Positions 17,674 through 26,062 of a stretch of 31,315 nucleotides of DNA are shown piece by piece. The number at the start of each line of letters is the position of its first letter. Within the stretch, counting starts at the first letter, position 1. Position numbers and translations under genes: made by a program. The notes below the pieces were generated by a model. That model ran no database searches. It was given only the letters and a program-made list of their open reading frames with translations, and was not told the origin of the DNA. The stretch comes from JANXLS01 sp038227045 (GTDB lineage: Bacteria > Planctomycetota > SZUA-567 > H5-PLA8), in NCBI GenBank assembly GCA_038227045.1, contig JBBRQD010000068.1, positions 1-31,315 on the forward strand, read 5' to 3'.

Positions 17674-20600
17674 ATGGATTTAAAACGAGCACTCGGATTT
17701 CCACCGTTGCAGGGCGAAGAAGCCGCCCGCGAACGGCTGTTGATTGTCCGGTATATCAATTTGAAACTCGCGGCGCTCGGCGTCAAGGCTCCCAGCGTAA
17801 CGGCCGACAGCGAACTTTTGGATATGGCTTACGACCTGGTCCAGAATTATCGCGAAAAAGTCCGCCTGCTTTCGGCTTATCTCTGCCCGCCCGACCGGCG
17901 CATCCAGGAATTTCTCGACTCTCATTTCGCCGATGTCAAATTGAACGGACCCATCGATTTGCCGCGCAACACGCTGACGCTCGACCGCCACGGGCTGGCG
18001 CGGGAGCTGTCGCTGCCGTTGAATCGGAACACCATCGAATCGGGGATCGGCAGTTCGTATCGCGTTCAGCAGGGCGTGCTGCACAATCCCAAGAATGACC
18101 GCCGCACCACGAAGGGCGTCTTCCACATCGCGGAAGGCGGCTTGCCGGTGCCGGCCGACAAAATCGCCGTGCCCAAGCGCGTCTGTGGCAACATGCTTCA
18201 CGCCGCGCTCAACCCACCGCGCGACTTGTTGAAACTGCCGTACACCGCCGGTTCGGAACAGGAAGCCGAAGTGATGCTCTCGCTGCTGCTGCGGCCCGTG
18301 GTGTGCCCGGAGGTGCCGGGCGTGCTGCCGCAGAAGACGATGGAAATACGCTTCTTCGCGCCGGGAAATCTCGTCGCCAATCTCGATTTCGTCGAATCCA
18401 TTTTTGGAAATGCCGGCGATCCCTATTTGCCCGAGAACGATGCGGGCCTTGACATCGATCATTGGACCGGCCACACAGGCTGCGTGATCCTCGCGCCCCA
18501 TCTTGTCGGCATTCGCAAGAAGGACGTCGGCCAGCCCAATTGGAAGGACGCCACCGAAAGGCAGCGGGCCGACGGAATATGCTGGAAAGACCCGGCGGAA
18601 TGCTACAACGGCGGCAGCGCGTTCAAGCTGGTCTGCCGCACGATGGACGGCATAATGATCACGATCATCGCCGACAATTATTTCGGATATTGCAAGAAGG
18701 AAGTCAAGACTCAGATCAGCATGTCGGCGAATCTCTTCGGCCTGTGCGAAGAGGAACACGCCGGCGGCGCGCTGGCGTTTCCGCGCTACAACTACGGCGA
18801 AGACCTCGACGCCACGCGCCCCGCGCGCCGCATGCACATGGAAGGGCATTCGTTCGCCGAAGTGCAGCGTTTGTATTCGAGTTTCATCGATTTCAAGCCC
18901 GAAGGCTACGGCGTCGACAAGAAATATCCGGCCATTATTTACGTTCCGGAAGACGTGCGCATTCAACTCGCCACGCAAAAAGTGTCGTGGACGAAAGACG
19001 GTGTGGAACAGAGCATCAAGCTGCTGCGCGACCATGTGTACATCATGCCGTCGGGTTACAAAGCGCAGCTTGAAAAACACCCCTCGGCGCCATCGTGGCG
19101 GCTTGCCGGGACGGAAGCGGAACCGACGTTCTGCCACAAGCCGTGCACTGTTTCCGGCGGTGGAAAATCGGAGCTGTCGAAATCGATCACGGACGCAGTG
19201 CTCTACGGCCCCATTTTTGTCGGCGATGCGGAGAAAGATTTCGAGCAGGTTGACGCCATACTAAAGCGCAATTACAGTGGCCGATTCCTCCCCGCATTCC
19301 GGCCGAGTTACGCCGACGAACGCGCGTCGCGGCCGATCCTGAGCCCGCAGCGCTCGCTGGGATCGGTGATCAAGCTGCTCACGCCGTCCAGTGTCGAATA
19401 CACGCCGGAATACAACGCGTGGCTGAACACGCTGCCCAATCATATTTTCGCGCTCGTGTTCATCATTAAACGCTTCTACCGCCCCGAATGGAGCGACGCG
19501 TGGCGCGAGCATTTTAGCGTTGACAATGTCAACGGCAGCGCCGGGCACGAACTCAAATACGACAGCCGCAAACTCGTCGGAAGCTATCTGCGCGTGGGCT
19601 TGATGCCGGACAGTTCCTGGCGCACGCATAAATTGCGGCAGGACTTTCTGCCCGCGGAAAAAGTGCAGATGGAAGACGACATCACCGCGACGGTGGTCGT
19701 GCCGCCAGAGTGGGTGAGTTCGTACTATCAGGCGAGCCACAAAGACTCGCTCAAACTCGCGCTCAATTGCGAGTACCGCTTTTTTCAGCGCCCCGACGAT
19801 GCCGTGCACCGCGGCTACGACAAGCAGGCCGAATGGGACATGAGCCAGCCGGGCAATTTTATCTCCAATTTTCAGCCGCTTCCGCGCAGCGAAGCCATCG
19901 ACCTGATCGAAGACACGATCCATTTCGACGAATTCACCGAGCCGATGCGCGCGCTGATCCGCAGAGCCGCCGCGGAGAAGGACGGCACTTTTTTCGTCTC
20001 GTCGGCGCATTCGCGACTGGTCGACGGCAAGCCGACGCAGAACCCCCGGTATCTGCAAGTACGGCCAACGCTGGTCAATCCGATGAGCGAGTATCTCGCC
20101 GAGGTCGGCGCGCGGCTCAACCGCAGGCTGCCTGTCGAGGCGCCGGTTATTTTTCCGGTCGATGCCGTGCTGGCGGGGCGGCGCAACAATCCGCCCGACC
20201 CGAAAAATAACGTTCAACCGCTGGCGGTTTATAACCCGATCCATTACCAGGAACTGCCCGAGCTGTTCATGGATTTCATCTGCAGCCTGACCGGAAAATC
20301 GCCTTCAACGACGGGCGCGGGGTCTGAAGGCGCACTGACGAAAGGGCCTTTCAACGCGCTGCCCACGACGACTGATTTGAACAACGCCTTGGTGTCGTTC
20401 ATTCTGACCGGCCAGCAGGGCATCACGACGGCGGCGGCCTGGGTCGGCCCGAACATCCAGGTCGGGCACGACATCAGCCTGTTGATTCCGGAAATCTGGT
20501 GCCGCTTGAGGCCGGCGGAACGCGACATCGGCAAACTGATCGAGAACGGCTATTTTGAAAAAATGGAGGATTTCGAATACAAGGGCAAACAGGTGCCGGC

Positions 20601-21168
20601 GAGCCGGTTGGGGTATCGCATCACAGTGCGGTTCGTACACACCTACTTCGGACGCGTTTTCGACAATCCCGCGGCGGTCCTGGACGAAGCGATGCTGAAG
20701 CCCGAAACGCAGGGCATGGATATTTTCATCGACGGCATCGAAAATATCGTTGACGCGCAGAAACGCGTGGCGCAGCAATATTTCGACGACGGAACGGTGC
20801 ACGACGCCTGCCCGCCACTGCAAGCGCTGTTGCATATCATGGCTCACGGCAACTGGGAAGGCAAAACGGCATCCCACCCGGATGTAAGAGCGATGTTTAC
20901 CAAGAATTACTTGCTGTCGAGCGCTTGGTATCACCAGCGCCTGGCGATCAAACAGTCGCGCGACGCGGCGCATTTGGGTAAGAGCATCACGTACTTGAAG
21001 TCGTTCATTTCAAAACCCAGCCACTCCGAGCCGATCGCGCGCCTGAATTTGAAGGAGCGTCTGCACAAGGCCGAGGAAGCTCTCGCGGCGGTATTGTCGA
21101 AGGACTATTTACTGAAGCTTGCCGGCACGGTGGGGGCCGACCCGATTACTAAAGACGGCGCAAATTGA
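17674..21168 (+). CDS. Probable diphosphate-dependent phosphoenolpyruvate carboxykinase (PPi-PEPCK)
   Basis: An 1164-residue soluble protein, matching the unusual length of PPi-type PEPCK (EC 4.1.1.38), which interconverts oxaloacetate plus PPi with PEP, CO2 and phosphate. ATP- and GTP-type enzymes are only 520-620 residues. Landmarks of the PEPCK fold occur in the right order: NYFGYCKKEVKT (Lys341-Lys342, resembling the Y-GE-KK metal site), TVSGGGKSELS (Lys498-Ser499, a P-loop variant like GLSGTGKTTLS), then FVGDAEKDFEQVD (Asp518-Glu520, like the kinase-2 IGDDE). YRVQQGVLHNPKNDRRTTKG and TTGAGSEGALTKGPF look highly conserved. The start is ATG 17674; TTG 17662 is an alternative and neither has a clear ribosome site. 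It lies 60 bp after pyrF. Databases may carry this family as hypothetical. Motif matching was done by eye. Confidence 0.75.
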   Translation: MDLKRALGFPPLQGEEAARERLLIVRYINLKLAALGVKAPSVTADSELLDMAYDLVQNYREKVRLLSAYLCPPDRRIQEFLDSHFADVKLNGPIDLPRNTLTLDRHGLARELSLPLNRNTIESGIGSSYRVQQGVLHNPKNDRRTTKGVFHIAEGGLPVPADKIAVPKRVCGNMLHAALNPPRDLLKLPYTAGSEQEAEVMLSLLLRPVVCPEVPGVLPQKTMEIRFFAPGNLVANLDFVESIFGNAGDPYLPENDAGLDIDHWTGHTGCVILAPHLVGIRKKDVGQPNWKDATERQRADGICWKDPAECYNGGSAFKLVCRTMDGIMITIIADNYFGYCKKEVKTQISMSANLFGLCEEEHAGGALAFPRYNYGEDLDATRPARRMHMEGHSFAEVQRLYSSFIDFKPEGYGVDKKYPAIIYVPEDVRIQLATQKVSWTKDGVEQSIKLLRDHVYIMPSGYKAQLEKHPSAPSWRLAGTEAEPTFCHKPCTVSGGGKSELSKSITDAVLYGPIFVGDAEKDFEQVDAILKRNYSGRFLPAFRPSYADERASRPILSPQRSLGSVIKLLTPSSVEYTPEYNAWLNTLPNHIFALVFIIKRFYRPEWSDAWREHFSVDNVNGSAGHELKYDSRKLVGSYLRVGLMPDSSWRTHKLRQDFLPAEKVQMEDDITATVVVPPEWVSSYYQASHKDSLKLALNCEYRFFQRPDDAVHRGYDKQAEWDMSQPGNFISNFQPLPRSEAIDLIEDTIHFDEFTEPMRALIRRAAAEKDGTFFVSSAHSRLVDGKPTQNPRYLQVRPTLVNPMSEYLAEVGARLNRRLPVEAPVIFPVDAVLAGRRNNPPDPKNNVQPLAVYNPIHYQELPELFMDFICSLTGKSPSTTGAGSEGALTKGPFNALPTTTDLNNALVSFILTGQQGITTAAAWVGPNIQVGHDISLLIPEIWCRLRPAERDIGKLIENGYFEKMEDFEYKGKQVPASRLGYRITVRFVHTYFGRVFDNPAAVLDEAMLKPETQGMDIFIDGIENIVDAQKRVAQQYFDDGTVHDACPPLQALLHIMAHGNWEGKTASHPDVRAMFTKNYLLSSAWYHQRLAIKQSRDAAHLGKSITYLKSFISKPSHSEPIARLNLKERLHKAEEALAAVLSKDYLLKLAGTVGADPITKDGAN

Positions 21169-21174
21169 GAATCG

Positions 21175-22545
21175 CTACTTCTTCTCAACGCGGAACTTCC
21201 ATTTCGTCGTACCGATTTCATCTAGCCTCTTACCGATCCACACGTTCTTGAGCAGTTCGCTCCACGGCGCTGGATTCTTCGAGTCCAGCAGCAGCGTGTT
21301 GAGATTGACGCCAGTGGCGAGTTCTTTCTCCGACGCCAGCCCGATCGGTTTGCCTTCGCAACTGACTTCGTATTTGCCGGGCTCCAGGCCATTGATTTTC
21401 AACATGTAGCGCGATAATTTTTCAAGTGGCACGAGCGCCCGGGCGGGAAGCTGCTGGCCGAATTTGGCTGCATAAGCAACCTGCGCGGGCGGAATTTTGG
21501 GCAGCGGGACGGCAGGCGCAGCGGAAAATTGCGCCGACGCCACCACCAACCAGGGCAGCGCGAGATCGCCGAAAGGTTTGCCGGCGCTAGGCGCATCGAA
21601 AAAGCGGCCCAACGCGAGCGGCTTGTAGAGATCTTTTATGGCTTCTTTTGCCGCCGCACCCACAACCGCGCCCGCGGAAGTCGGCAATACTTTCAGCGCG
21701 TTACCGGTGGGAATGGGGTCCGGCGGGATCAGCGGCAGAACGCTGTCGGCGCGCGTGAACTCAATGACGCCCGGCGATAAAACGATTGCGTTCGAAACAG
21801 TGCAATGTGTTTCGTGAATGATGCGCCCGTCCGCATTCAATTCCACGCTGCTTTCAACGACCGGCGGATTCATGCGCTCATACAGGTAAAAACCCCACGC
21901 GCAGTACGACGAGTCCGTCAAATGGATCCGATCCTTGTTCAATGTAAAATCGGGCGTTTCTTTCTGGCAATCGAGCTGCAACGATTCGAGCGGATGATGC
22001 GTATCGTACATCGTCCAGTTATTTTCTTTGGCGAAGCCCAGCATGGTTTCGGCATACAACTTTCGGTTGTCGAACGGCGCTTTCGAGGTCACGCGCACGT
22101 CGCCGGACTGGTGGGTCATAAACAGAACCCGCGCGCCGGCGTCCTGCGTAATCTCGACGCATTTCTGCATGTTCAGCTTGAACTGCGGAATGCCCTTCAA
22201 GCCGGCGCTGGCGTCGTTTCCGCCGTAGTTGTACAAGACGACAGTGGGCTTGAAATCGCTCAGCCAGACCGGCAGATTCTTGATGCCGGTGAGAAACGTG
22301 CCGCCGCCCGTCGTGCCGCGGCTGAACGAGAGGTTCAACTCGGGGTGCCGCGTGCGCAGCAAAAATTCCATGGTCCGGCACCATGTTCCAATGCGCGTGG
22401 AAGAACTGCCAATCCACGCCACGCGGTCGCCTGTCTTGAACGGAAATTCCGCGGGGGCGTCAGACGCGCGACTGTGGGACAGGAGCGAAATGGCGAGGAC
22501 GGCAAAGAGAAGAGCGGCTCGTTTGAGATTCAATTGTGGGTTCAT
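21175..22545 (-). CDS. Secreted SGNH/GDSL-family hydrolase
   Basis: A 456-residue exported esterase/lipase-like protein. A signal peptide spans residues 1-28 (LLFAVLAISLLSHSRAS). The four SGNH blocks are present: block I as VAWIGSSSTR (Ser48 in place of the usual GDS context), block II as SRGTTGGG (Gly around 80), block III as YNYGGND (Asn110) and block V as KDRIHLTD (Asp205, His208). Residues about 230-456 form a C-terminal extension with no recognised motif. In Planctomycetes and Verrucomicrobia such enzymes often deacetylate polysaccharides or esters, but the substrate here is unknown. It converges with the PEPCK-like gene, with only 6 bases between the two stop codons and no terminator. 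Confidence 0.88.
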   Translation of the reverse strand: MNPQLNLKRAALLFAVLAISLLSHSRASDAPAEFPFKTGDRVAWIGSSSTRIGTWCRTMEFLLRTRHPELNLSFSRGTTGGGTFLTGIKNLPVWLSDFKPTVVLYNYGGNDASAGLKGIPQFKLNMQKCVEITQDAGARVLFMTHQSGDVRVTSKAPFDNRKLYAETMLGFAKENNWTMYDTHHPLESLQLDCQKETPDFTLNKDRIHLTDSSYCAWGFYLYERMNPPVVESSVELNADGRIIHETHCTVSNAIVLSPGVIEFTRADSVLPLIPPDPIPTGNALKVLPTSAGAVVGAAAKEAIKDLYKPLALGRFFDAPSAGKPFGDLALPWLVVASAQFSAAPAVPLPKIPPAQVAYAAKFGQQLPARALVPLEKLSRYMLKINGLEPGKYEVSCEGKPIGLASEKELATGVNLNTLLLDSKNPAPWSELLKNVWIGKRLDEIGTTKWKFRVEKK

Positions 22546-22650
22546 GGATCATCCGAAAATGGTGCAATAGGTACACCGTCGGAATGCCTAAAGCGCAAAA
22601 TTTTCGCCCGCGACAACCCTGCATTTCCCATGAATTGCGAGTACCGCATT

Positions 22651-22679
22651 TTGACAACAGCGGCCCGGAGTGCTAGAGT
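22651..22679 (+). promoter_or_regulatory. Sigma-70-type promoter of the tRNA-Arg gene
   Basis: A perfect -35 box TTGACA (22651-22656) is followed after exactly 17 bases by TAGAGT (22674-22679) as -10. The tRNA begins 13 bases further on, so transcription would start 5-7 bases before the mature 5' end. The spacing and the GC-rich stretch after the -10 box are typical of tRNA promoters. Confidence 0.75.
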
Positions 22680-22691
22680 TCCGCCGGTTGC

Positions 22692-22765
22692 GCGCCCTTA
22701 GCTCAACTGGATAGAGCGCCAGGCTTCGAACCTGGAGGTTGGGGGTTCAAGTCCCTCAGGGCGTA
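22692..22765 (+). tRNA. tRNA-Arg (anticodon TCG)
   Basis: A complete cloverleaf can be folded: acceptor GCGCCCT with AGGGCGT, D stem GCTC/GAGC, anticodon stem CCAGG/CCTGG with loop CTTCGAA (anticodon TCG, reading CGA), and T arm GGGGG-TTCAAGT-CCCTC. The discriminator is A and no CCA is encoded. The terminal pair is G1-U72 rather than G-C, which may be natural or a trace of a recombined 3' end. The antisense strand is read as the C-terminus of the neighbouring recombinase. Confidence 0.95.
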
Positions 22766-23582
22766 TTAAATACGGTGAATGCAAAGTGCTGTTTGTCTCG
22801 CAAGTTACAAAAACAGTCTCAGTGCCAGCAGACAGCCTGTGCACGCTGTTAGCACTCTCTGCGGGCAAAAGTGCCTTGCCAGCGGCTTCAGCGGCTTCGG
22901 CTAGTTTGTACTCGCGGGCACGACCATAGGTGTTCAGAGTTAATGCAGAACTGGAATGTCTTGCCAGCGTTTGAACTGTCTTTAAGTCCGCCCCCGATTC
23001 CAAAAGAAACGTCGTGTACGCGGTGCGTAGCGCATGAAAGTCAATCTTTCCTCCAGGCGCATACGTCGGGATATTTGCGCGATCCAAGTCGCGCTTAAGA
23101 GACTTCGACGCGTCGCACGACACGAACAACAGCGGATCGGTGCCCGCCTTGCCCTTGACACTTAGCACCAGCCGTTCCACAAGAGCACGCGGCAAGGGTT
23201 GAAAGCCTCCTTGCCGGTTCTTGGTCCATTCCGCATGGAGCACCAGCCCACCGCGAGTGACATCCAAGTCGGCGACCTTCAGAGCAATCAATTCACCTTT
23301 GCGCAACCCTGATGCGAGAGCAACTTCGTACCCCATTCGGCGGCGCTGCGCGCGTTTGTCGTTCGACGCGTCAAGTGCTGCGAAGACGCGCGTAAAAATG
23401 AAACCATGAGCGTGACACAGCTTATATACATGAGTGACCAGCGCATTGGCCGCGGCCGCGTTTCGTGAGCACCGGTCTCGCCAGTCCCCAATTCCCTGGC
23501 AGCCATTTGCGAGCACTGCTGCTTCCCAATCGACCTGTTCGTACAGCCGCGTGAATCGGACACGGCGGTTGAACTCTGCCAT
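22698..23582 (-). CDS. Tyrosine recombinase/integrase, catalytic domain intact, N-terminus unresolved
   Basis: Counting from ATG 23582 (294 residues), the full catalytic set is visible: Arg94 (ASGLRKGELIAL), Lys121 (EWTKNRQGG), His183 and Arg186 (DFHALRTAYTTFLL), His209 (QTLARHSS) and the nucleophile Tyr219 (LTLNTYGRA). The last residues (RPEGLEPPTSRFEAW) are the antisense reading of the tRNA, and the stop lies at tRNA positions 7-9. The frame stays open upstream to 24143, but beyond about 23700 it is only the antisense of a ferredoxin gene. Between 23700 and about 23400 no clear core-binding domain can be recognised, and no start has a ribosome site. Probably an integrase that has lost its normal N-terminus. 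Confidence 0.75.
   Translation of the reverse strand: MAEFNRRVRFTRLYEQVDWEAAVLANGCQGIGDWRDRCSRNAAAANALVTHVYKLCHAHGFIFTRVFAALDASNDKRAQRRRMGYEVALASGLRKGELIALKVADLDVTRGGLVLHAEWTKNRQGGFQPLPRALVERLVLSVKGKAGTDPLLFVSCDASKSLKRDLDRANIPTYAPGGKIDFHALRTAYTTFLLESGADLKTVQTLARHSSSALTLNTYGRAREYKLAEAAEAAGKALLPAESANSVHRLSAGTETVFVTCETNSTLHSPYLIRPEGLEPPTSRFEAWRSIQLS
22740..22765. other. Probable integration (att) core at the tRNA 3' end
   Basis: A tyrosine-recombinase gene starts its 3' end inside this tRNA, on the opposite strand. In such elements crossing-over usually falls in the T arm or acceptor stem, so that one end of the element carries the tRNA 3' part. I did not find a second copy of this tRNA tail in the window, so the partner att site is not located and the exact core is inferred. 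Confidence 0.4.
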
Positions 23583-23693
23583 AGATTTCAAGAACTCTGG
23601 AACCGCCGCCGTGGGGAAGAAATATGCTGCGCGATTGGCCGTAAACACTCTACTTTTCGCATAGAGCGGCCTCCAAGCTACATGCGTGTCTAG

Positions 23694-24254
23694 TTGGTAA
23701 ATCAGGGCAAGTTTGCTAAGCAGGTCAGAGGTTTTTCCAAGTTCGTCGATAATGATTCCGTTCCCGTGATTTGCATGCACTGCGATTCGCCGACGTGCGC
23801 GGAAGTCTGTCCCGCCGACGCGATCAAGCGTACGAGCGACGGAGTCGTTCAATCCGCGCGCAAACCACGTTGTATTGCGTGCAACAATTGCGTGCTTGCG
23901 TGCCCCTTCGGCGTGCCGAAGATGCAGACAGAAATGTATCTGATGATGAAATGCGACATGTGCTACGACCGCACGTCCGTCGGGAAGAAGCCCATGTGCG
24001 CATCGGTCTGTCCCAGTCAGGCGTTGATGTTTGGCACGCGCGCCGAATTGGAACGACTGCGCCCGAACTCGCGGGCGATCAACACATTCCAGTTCGGCAA
24101 TCAAACGATCACAACCAAGGTCGTGATGCTTGTCCCGGCACATTCACGAATCGAACGGCTGGATGTGATGTCCGGCCTCGACGATGCGTCCGTGTCACAT
24201 GCGATGGACGATGTATTCGATGGCAATGTCGCAGAAGCAGGAGAGGGGCTATGA
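23694..24254 (+). CDS. 5'-truncated multi-cluster 4Fe-4S ferredoxin (DmsB/NrfC-like electron-transfer subunit)
   Basis: Residues from about 25 onward read VPVICMHCDSPTCAEVCP, then CIACNNCVLACPFG, then KCDMCYDRTSVGKKPMCASVCP: three cysteine groups of the four-cluster subunits that serve molybdopterin oxidoreductases. The expected N-terminal CXXCXXC group is missing. The frame is closed just upstream by TAG at 23691, and the only available start is a TTG at 23694 with no ribosome site, so the gene appears broken where it meets recombinase DNA. Without that first group it could not complete its first and last clusters in the usual pairing. The stop overlaps the Rieske ATG (ATGA). No catalytic molybdenum subunit is present in the window. 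Confidence 0.8.
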   Translation: MVNQGKFAKQVRGFSKFVDNDSVPVICMHCDSPTCAEVCPADAIKRTSDGVVQSARKPRCIACNNCVLACPFGVPKMQTEMYLMMKCDMCYDRTSVGKKPMCASVCPSQALMFGTRAELERLRPNSRAINTFQFGNQTITTKVVMLVPAHSRIERLDVMSGLDDASVSHAMDDVFDGNVAEAGEGL

Positions 24255-24799
24255 ACATTCGCGATCATGAGCATGTTACGACTCCGCAGGACGGAAACAC
24301 GCAAAAGCCGCAGCCCGCGTGGCGCGAGCAATTCCCGATCGATTGGCAACAAGACGAATTCCGTTCGCGGCGCAATTTTACGAAAATGCTCGGGCTGACG
24401 AGCCTGGCCTTCGTCGCGGGGCAAATCTGGATCGGCGCGCTCAGTATTTTTCGCAAGTCCCGAGCGAAGCCCGAACGCATGGATTTGGGGCTGGTCGATG
24501 AATTGGCAATTGGTACGGCGAAACGATTTGAATATCCGTCGCAAGGACATCCGTGCCTGCTTGTGCGACTTGGCAAAGAGCGCTTCGTTGCGTTCGGACA
24601 GAAGTGCACGCATCTCTCGTGTCCGGTTATTCCAAAACCGGAACAGGGGAAATTCCTTTGTCCGTGCCATCATGGATCGTTTGACATCCAGACCGGCCGC
24701 CCGCTGGCGGGTCCGCCGCGGCGTCCCTTGCCGCGCGTGATTTTGGAAATGAAAGACGGCCGCATTTTCGCGAACGGATTTTCAGAGGGTGAAGCATGA
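24251..24799 (+). CDS. Rieske 2Fe-2S protein with Tat signal anchor
   Basis: A 182-residue Rieske protein. ATG 24251 has AGGAG about 8 bases upstream and overlaps the ferredoxin stop by four bases; the same frame is open further upstream, but there it is only a shadow of the ferredoxin gene. A twin-arginine motif SRRNFTKMLG (Arg40-Arg41) precedes a hydrophobic helix (GLTSLAFVAGQIWIGAL), as in QcrA-type proteins. The cluster is held by CTHLSC (Cys119, His121) and CPCHHGS (Cys137, His140), with Cys124-Cys139 as the likely disulfide. A Gly-Pro-Pro segment (LAGPPRRPLP) follows, as expected. It probably passes electrons between the quinone pool and the ferredoxin or its lost partner, which is inference from the operon. 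Confidence 0.93.
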   Translation: MNIRDHEHVTTPQDGNTQKPQPAWREQFPIDWQQDEFRSRRNFTKMLGLTSLAFVAGQIWIGALSIFRKSRAKPERMDLGLVDELAIGTAKRFEYPSQGHPCLLVRLGKERFVAFGQKCTHLSCPVIPKPEQGKFLCPCHHGSFDIQTGRPLAGPPRRPLPRVILEMKDGRIFANGFSEGEA

Positions 24800-25029
24800 A
24801 ATCTGTTTTCACTCTTCATCAGCGCTCGACGATCGTCGTTTCGATTCTTGCGATTGTGCTGTCTGTCGTGATCATGCAACTCTGGCTGTTGACGGCAACC
24901 ATGGAAGCGTTCCTCGGCGGAGATGACTCGATCGTCTGGCCGGCTGCTCTGGCCAGCCTCGGACTCTTCGGCCTCAACTTTGGCCTGCTGCATTTCTACA
25001 TGCGCAAATTGGTCGATGACAAATCATGA
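24796..25029 (+). CDS. Small two-helix membrane protein (DUF6755-like)
   Basis: A 77-residue protein with two predicted transmembrane helices (about residues 12-33 and 47-65) joined by an acidic loop (FLGGDDSIVW). It overlaps both neighbours by four bases (ATGA at each end), so it is translated with the Rieske and transporter genes. The pattern LWLLTATMEAFLGGDD...WPAALASLGLFGLNFGLLHF resembles the small DUF6755 proteins found next to Rieske genes; I recall this family and have not verified it. It is probably an assembly or anchoring partner of the redox complex. Confidence 0.75.
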   Translation: MKSVFTLHQRSTIVVSILAIVLSVVIMQLWLLTATMEAFLGGDDSIVWPAALASLGLFGLNFGLLHFYMRKLVDDKS

Positions 25030-26054
25030 ACGAAACCACTGCGCCTGCCGCGTCAACACTTGCACGGATGTTCCCGGGATACTTCGCGCTGGTGATGGCG
25101 ACGGGAATTGTATCCATCGGTGCGCATTTCAACGCGATGCCATTCGTGTCGCAAGTGCTGTTGTACTTCAACATCGGCGCATACATCGTTCTGTGGATGC
25201 TGACTGCGGCGCGATTTATTCGCTTCAATCGCGAGTTCATCGCCGATCTCATCAATCCCCCGATGGCAGTCACGTTTCTAACAAAAGTTGCCGCGACATT
25301 TGTGCTTGGAAGTCAATTTGCCCTGCTCACGCCATACATGACAGTAGCGTGCGCGCTGTGGTTTTTTGGGGTGGCGCTGTGGATTGCCATTACGACGTTG
25401 TTCTTCACCGTAATCACCGTTCACGAGCCCAAGCAACCGATCGAGACGGCGCTCAACGGCGCATGGCTGTTGGTGGTTGTGTCCACTGAAGCGATTTGTG
25501 TGCTGGGAACGTTGGTTGCCCCGGCGCTGGGGCGCACCGAAATTGTGCTCTTCATCTCGCTGTGTGCCTATTTCGTCGGAGCGATGCTGTACATCGCCTT
25601 CATTTCACTGATCTTTTATCGTTGGATGTTTTTCTCCATGACACGCGACACGTTGACGCCCAGCTATTGGATCAACATGGGCGCGCTGGCGATCACGACG
25701 TTGGCGGGTTCGCGATTGATTTTGTCATCCGATCAATGGCCGTTTCTGCTTGAACTGCGTCCATTTCTAAAAGGCTTCACGCTCTTTTTCTGGGCGGCCG
25801 GCGCGTGGTGGATTCCGCTCCTGGTGATTGCTGGCATTTGGCGCCACTTCTATCAACGCTTGCCGCTGACCTACCATCCACAGTTCTGGTCGCTGGTCTT
25901 TCCACTCGGCATGTTCACGGTTGCCACGCACGTTTTCGCAAAGGCCACGGGACTGGTCTTTCTCGAAGCGATTCCCAATGCATTCATTTACGTGGCGTTG
26001 CTGGCGTGGACCGTTACGTTCCTGGGAATGCTGCGCTCGTTCGTACGGCGATGA
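25026..26054 (+). CDS. TDT/SLAC1-family transporter (TehA-like)
   Basis: A 342-residue integral membrane protein with about ten hydrophobic helices. The opening helix FPGYFALVMATGIVSIG and the late helix FWSLVFPLGMFTVAT are hallmarks of the tellurite-resistance/dicarboxylate transporter (TDT) family, which includes TehA, the yeast sulfite pump Ssu1 and plant SLAC1 anion channels. A conserved Phe-Phe-Trp/Gly-rich helix (TLFFWAAGAWWIPLL) precedes it. The gene is the last of the ATGA-coupled operon with the ferredoxin and Rieske genes and ends 8 bases from the convergent Ric gene. A role in moving an inorganic anion such as nitrite or sulfite used by the redox complex is inferred from context. 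Confidence 0.9.
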   Translation: MNETTAPAASTLARMFPGYFALVMATGIVSIGAHFNAMPFVSQVLLYFNIGAYIVLWMLTAARFIRFNREFIADLINPPMAVTFLTKVAATFVLGSQFALLTPYMTVACALWFFGVALWIAITTLFFTVITVHEPKQPIETALNGAWLLVVVSTEAICVLGTLVAPALGRTEIVLFISLCAYFVGAMLYIAFISLIFYRWMFFSMTRDTLTPSYWINMGALAITTLAGSRLILSSDQWPFLLELRPFLKGFTLFFWAAGAWWIPLLVIAGIWRHFYQRLPLTYHPQFWSLVFPLGMFTVATHVFAKATGLVFLEAIPNAFIYVALLAWTVTFLGMLRSFVRR

Positions 26055-26062
26055 CCGCCTCG

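Noticed and set aside
17680..19137. 485-codon minus-strand frame
   Set aside because: It mirrors the PEPCK-like gene; its Arg/His-rich sequence has no recognisable domain.
21805..22701. 298-codon plus-strand frame before the tRNA
   Set aside because: It is the antisense shadow of the SGNH hydrolase and then runs over the tRNA promoter.
23583..24143. N-terminal extension of the recombinase to 481 codons
   Set aside because: Beyond about 23700 it is antisense to cysteine-rich ferredoxin sequence, and no recombinase core-binding domain is visible.
23771..24250. N-terminal extension of the Rieske protein
   Set aside because: It is an out-of-frame reading of the ferredoxin gene; the Tat signal and Shine-Dalgarno fix the start at 24251.
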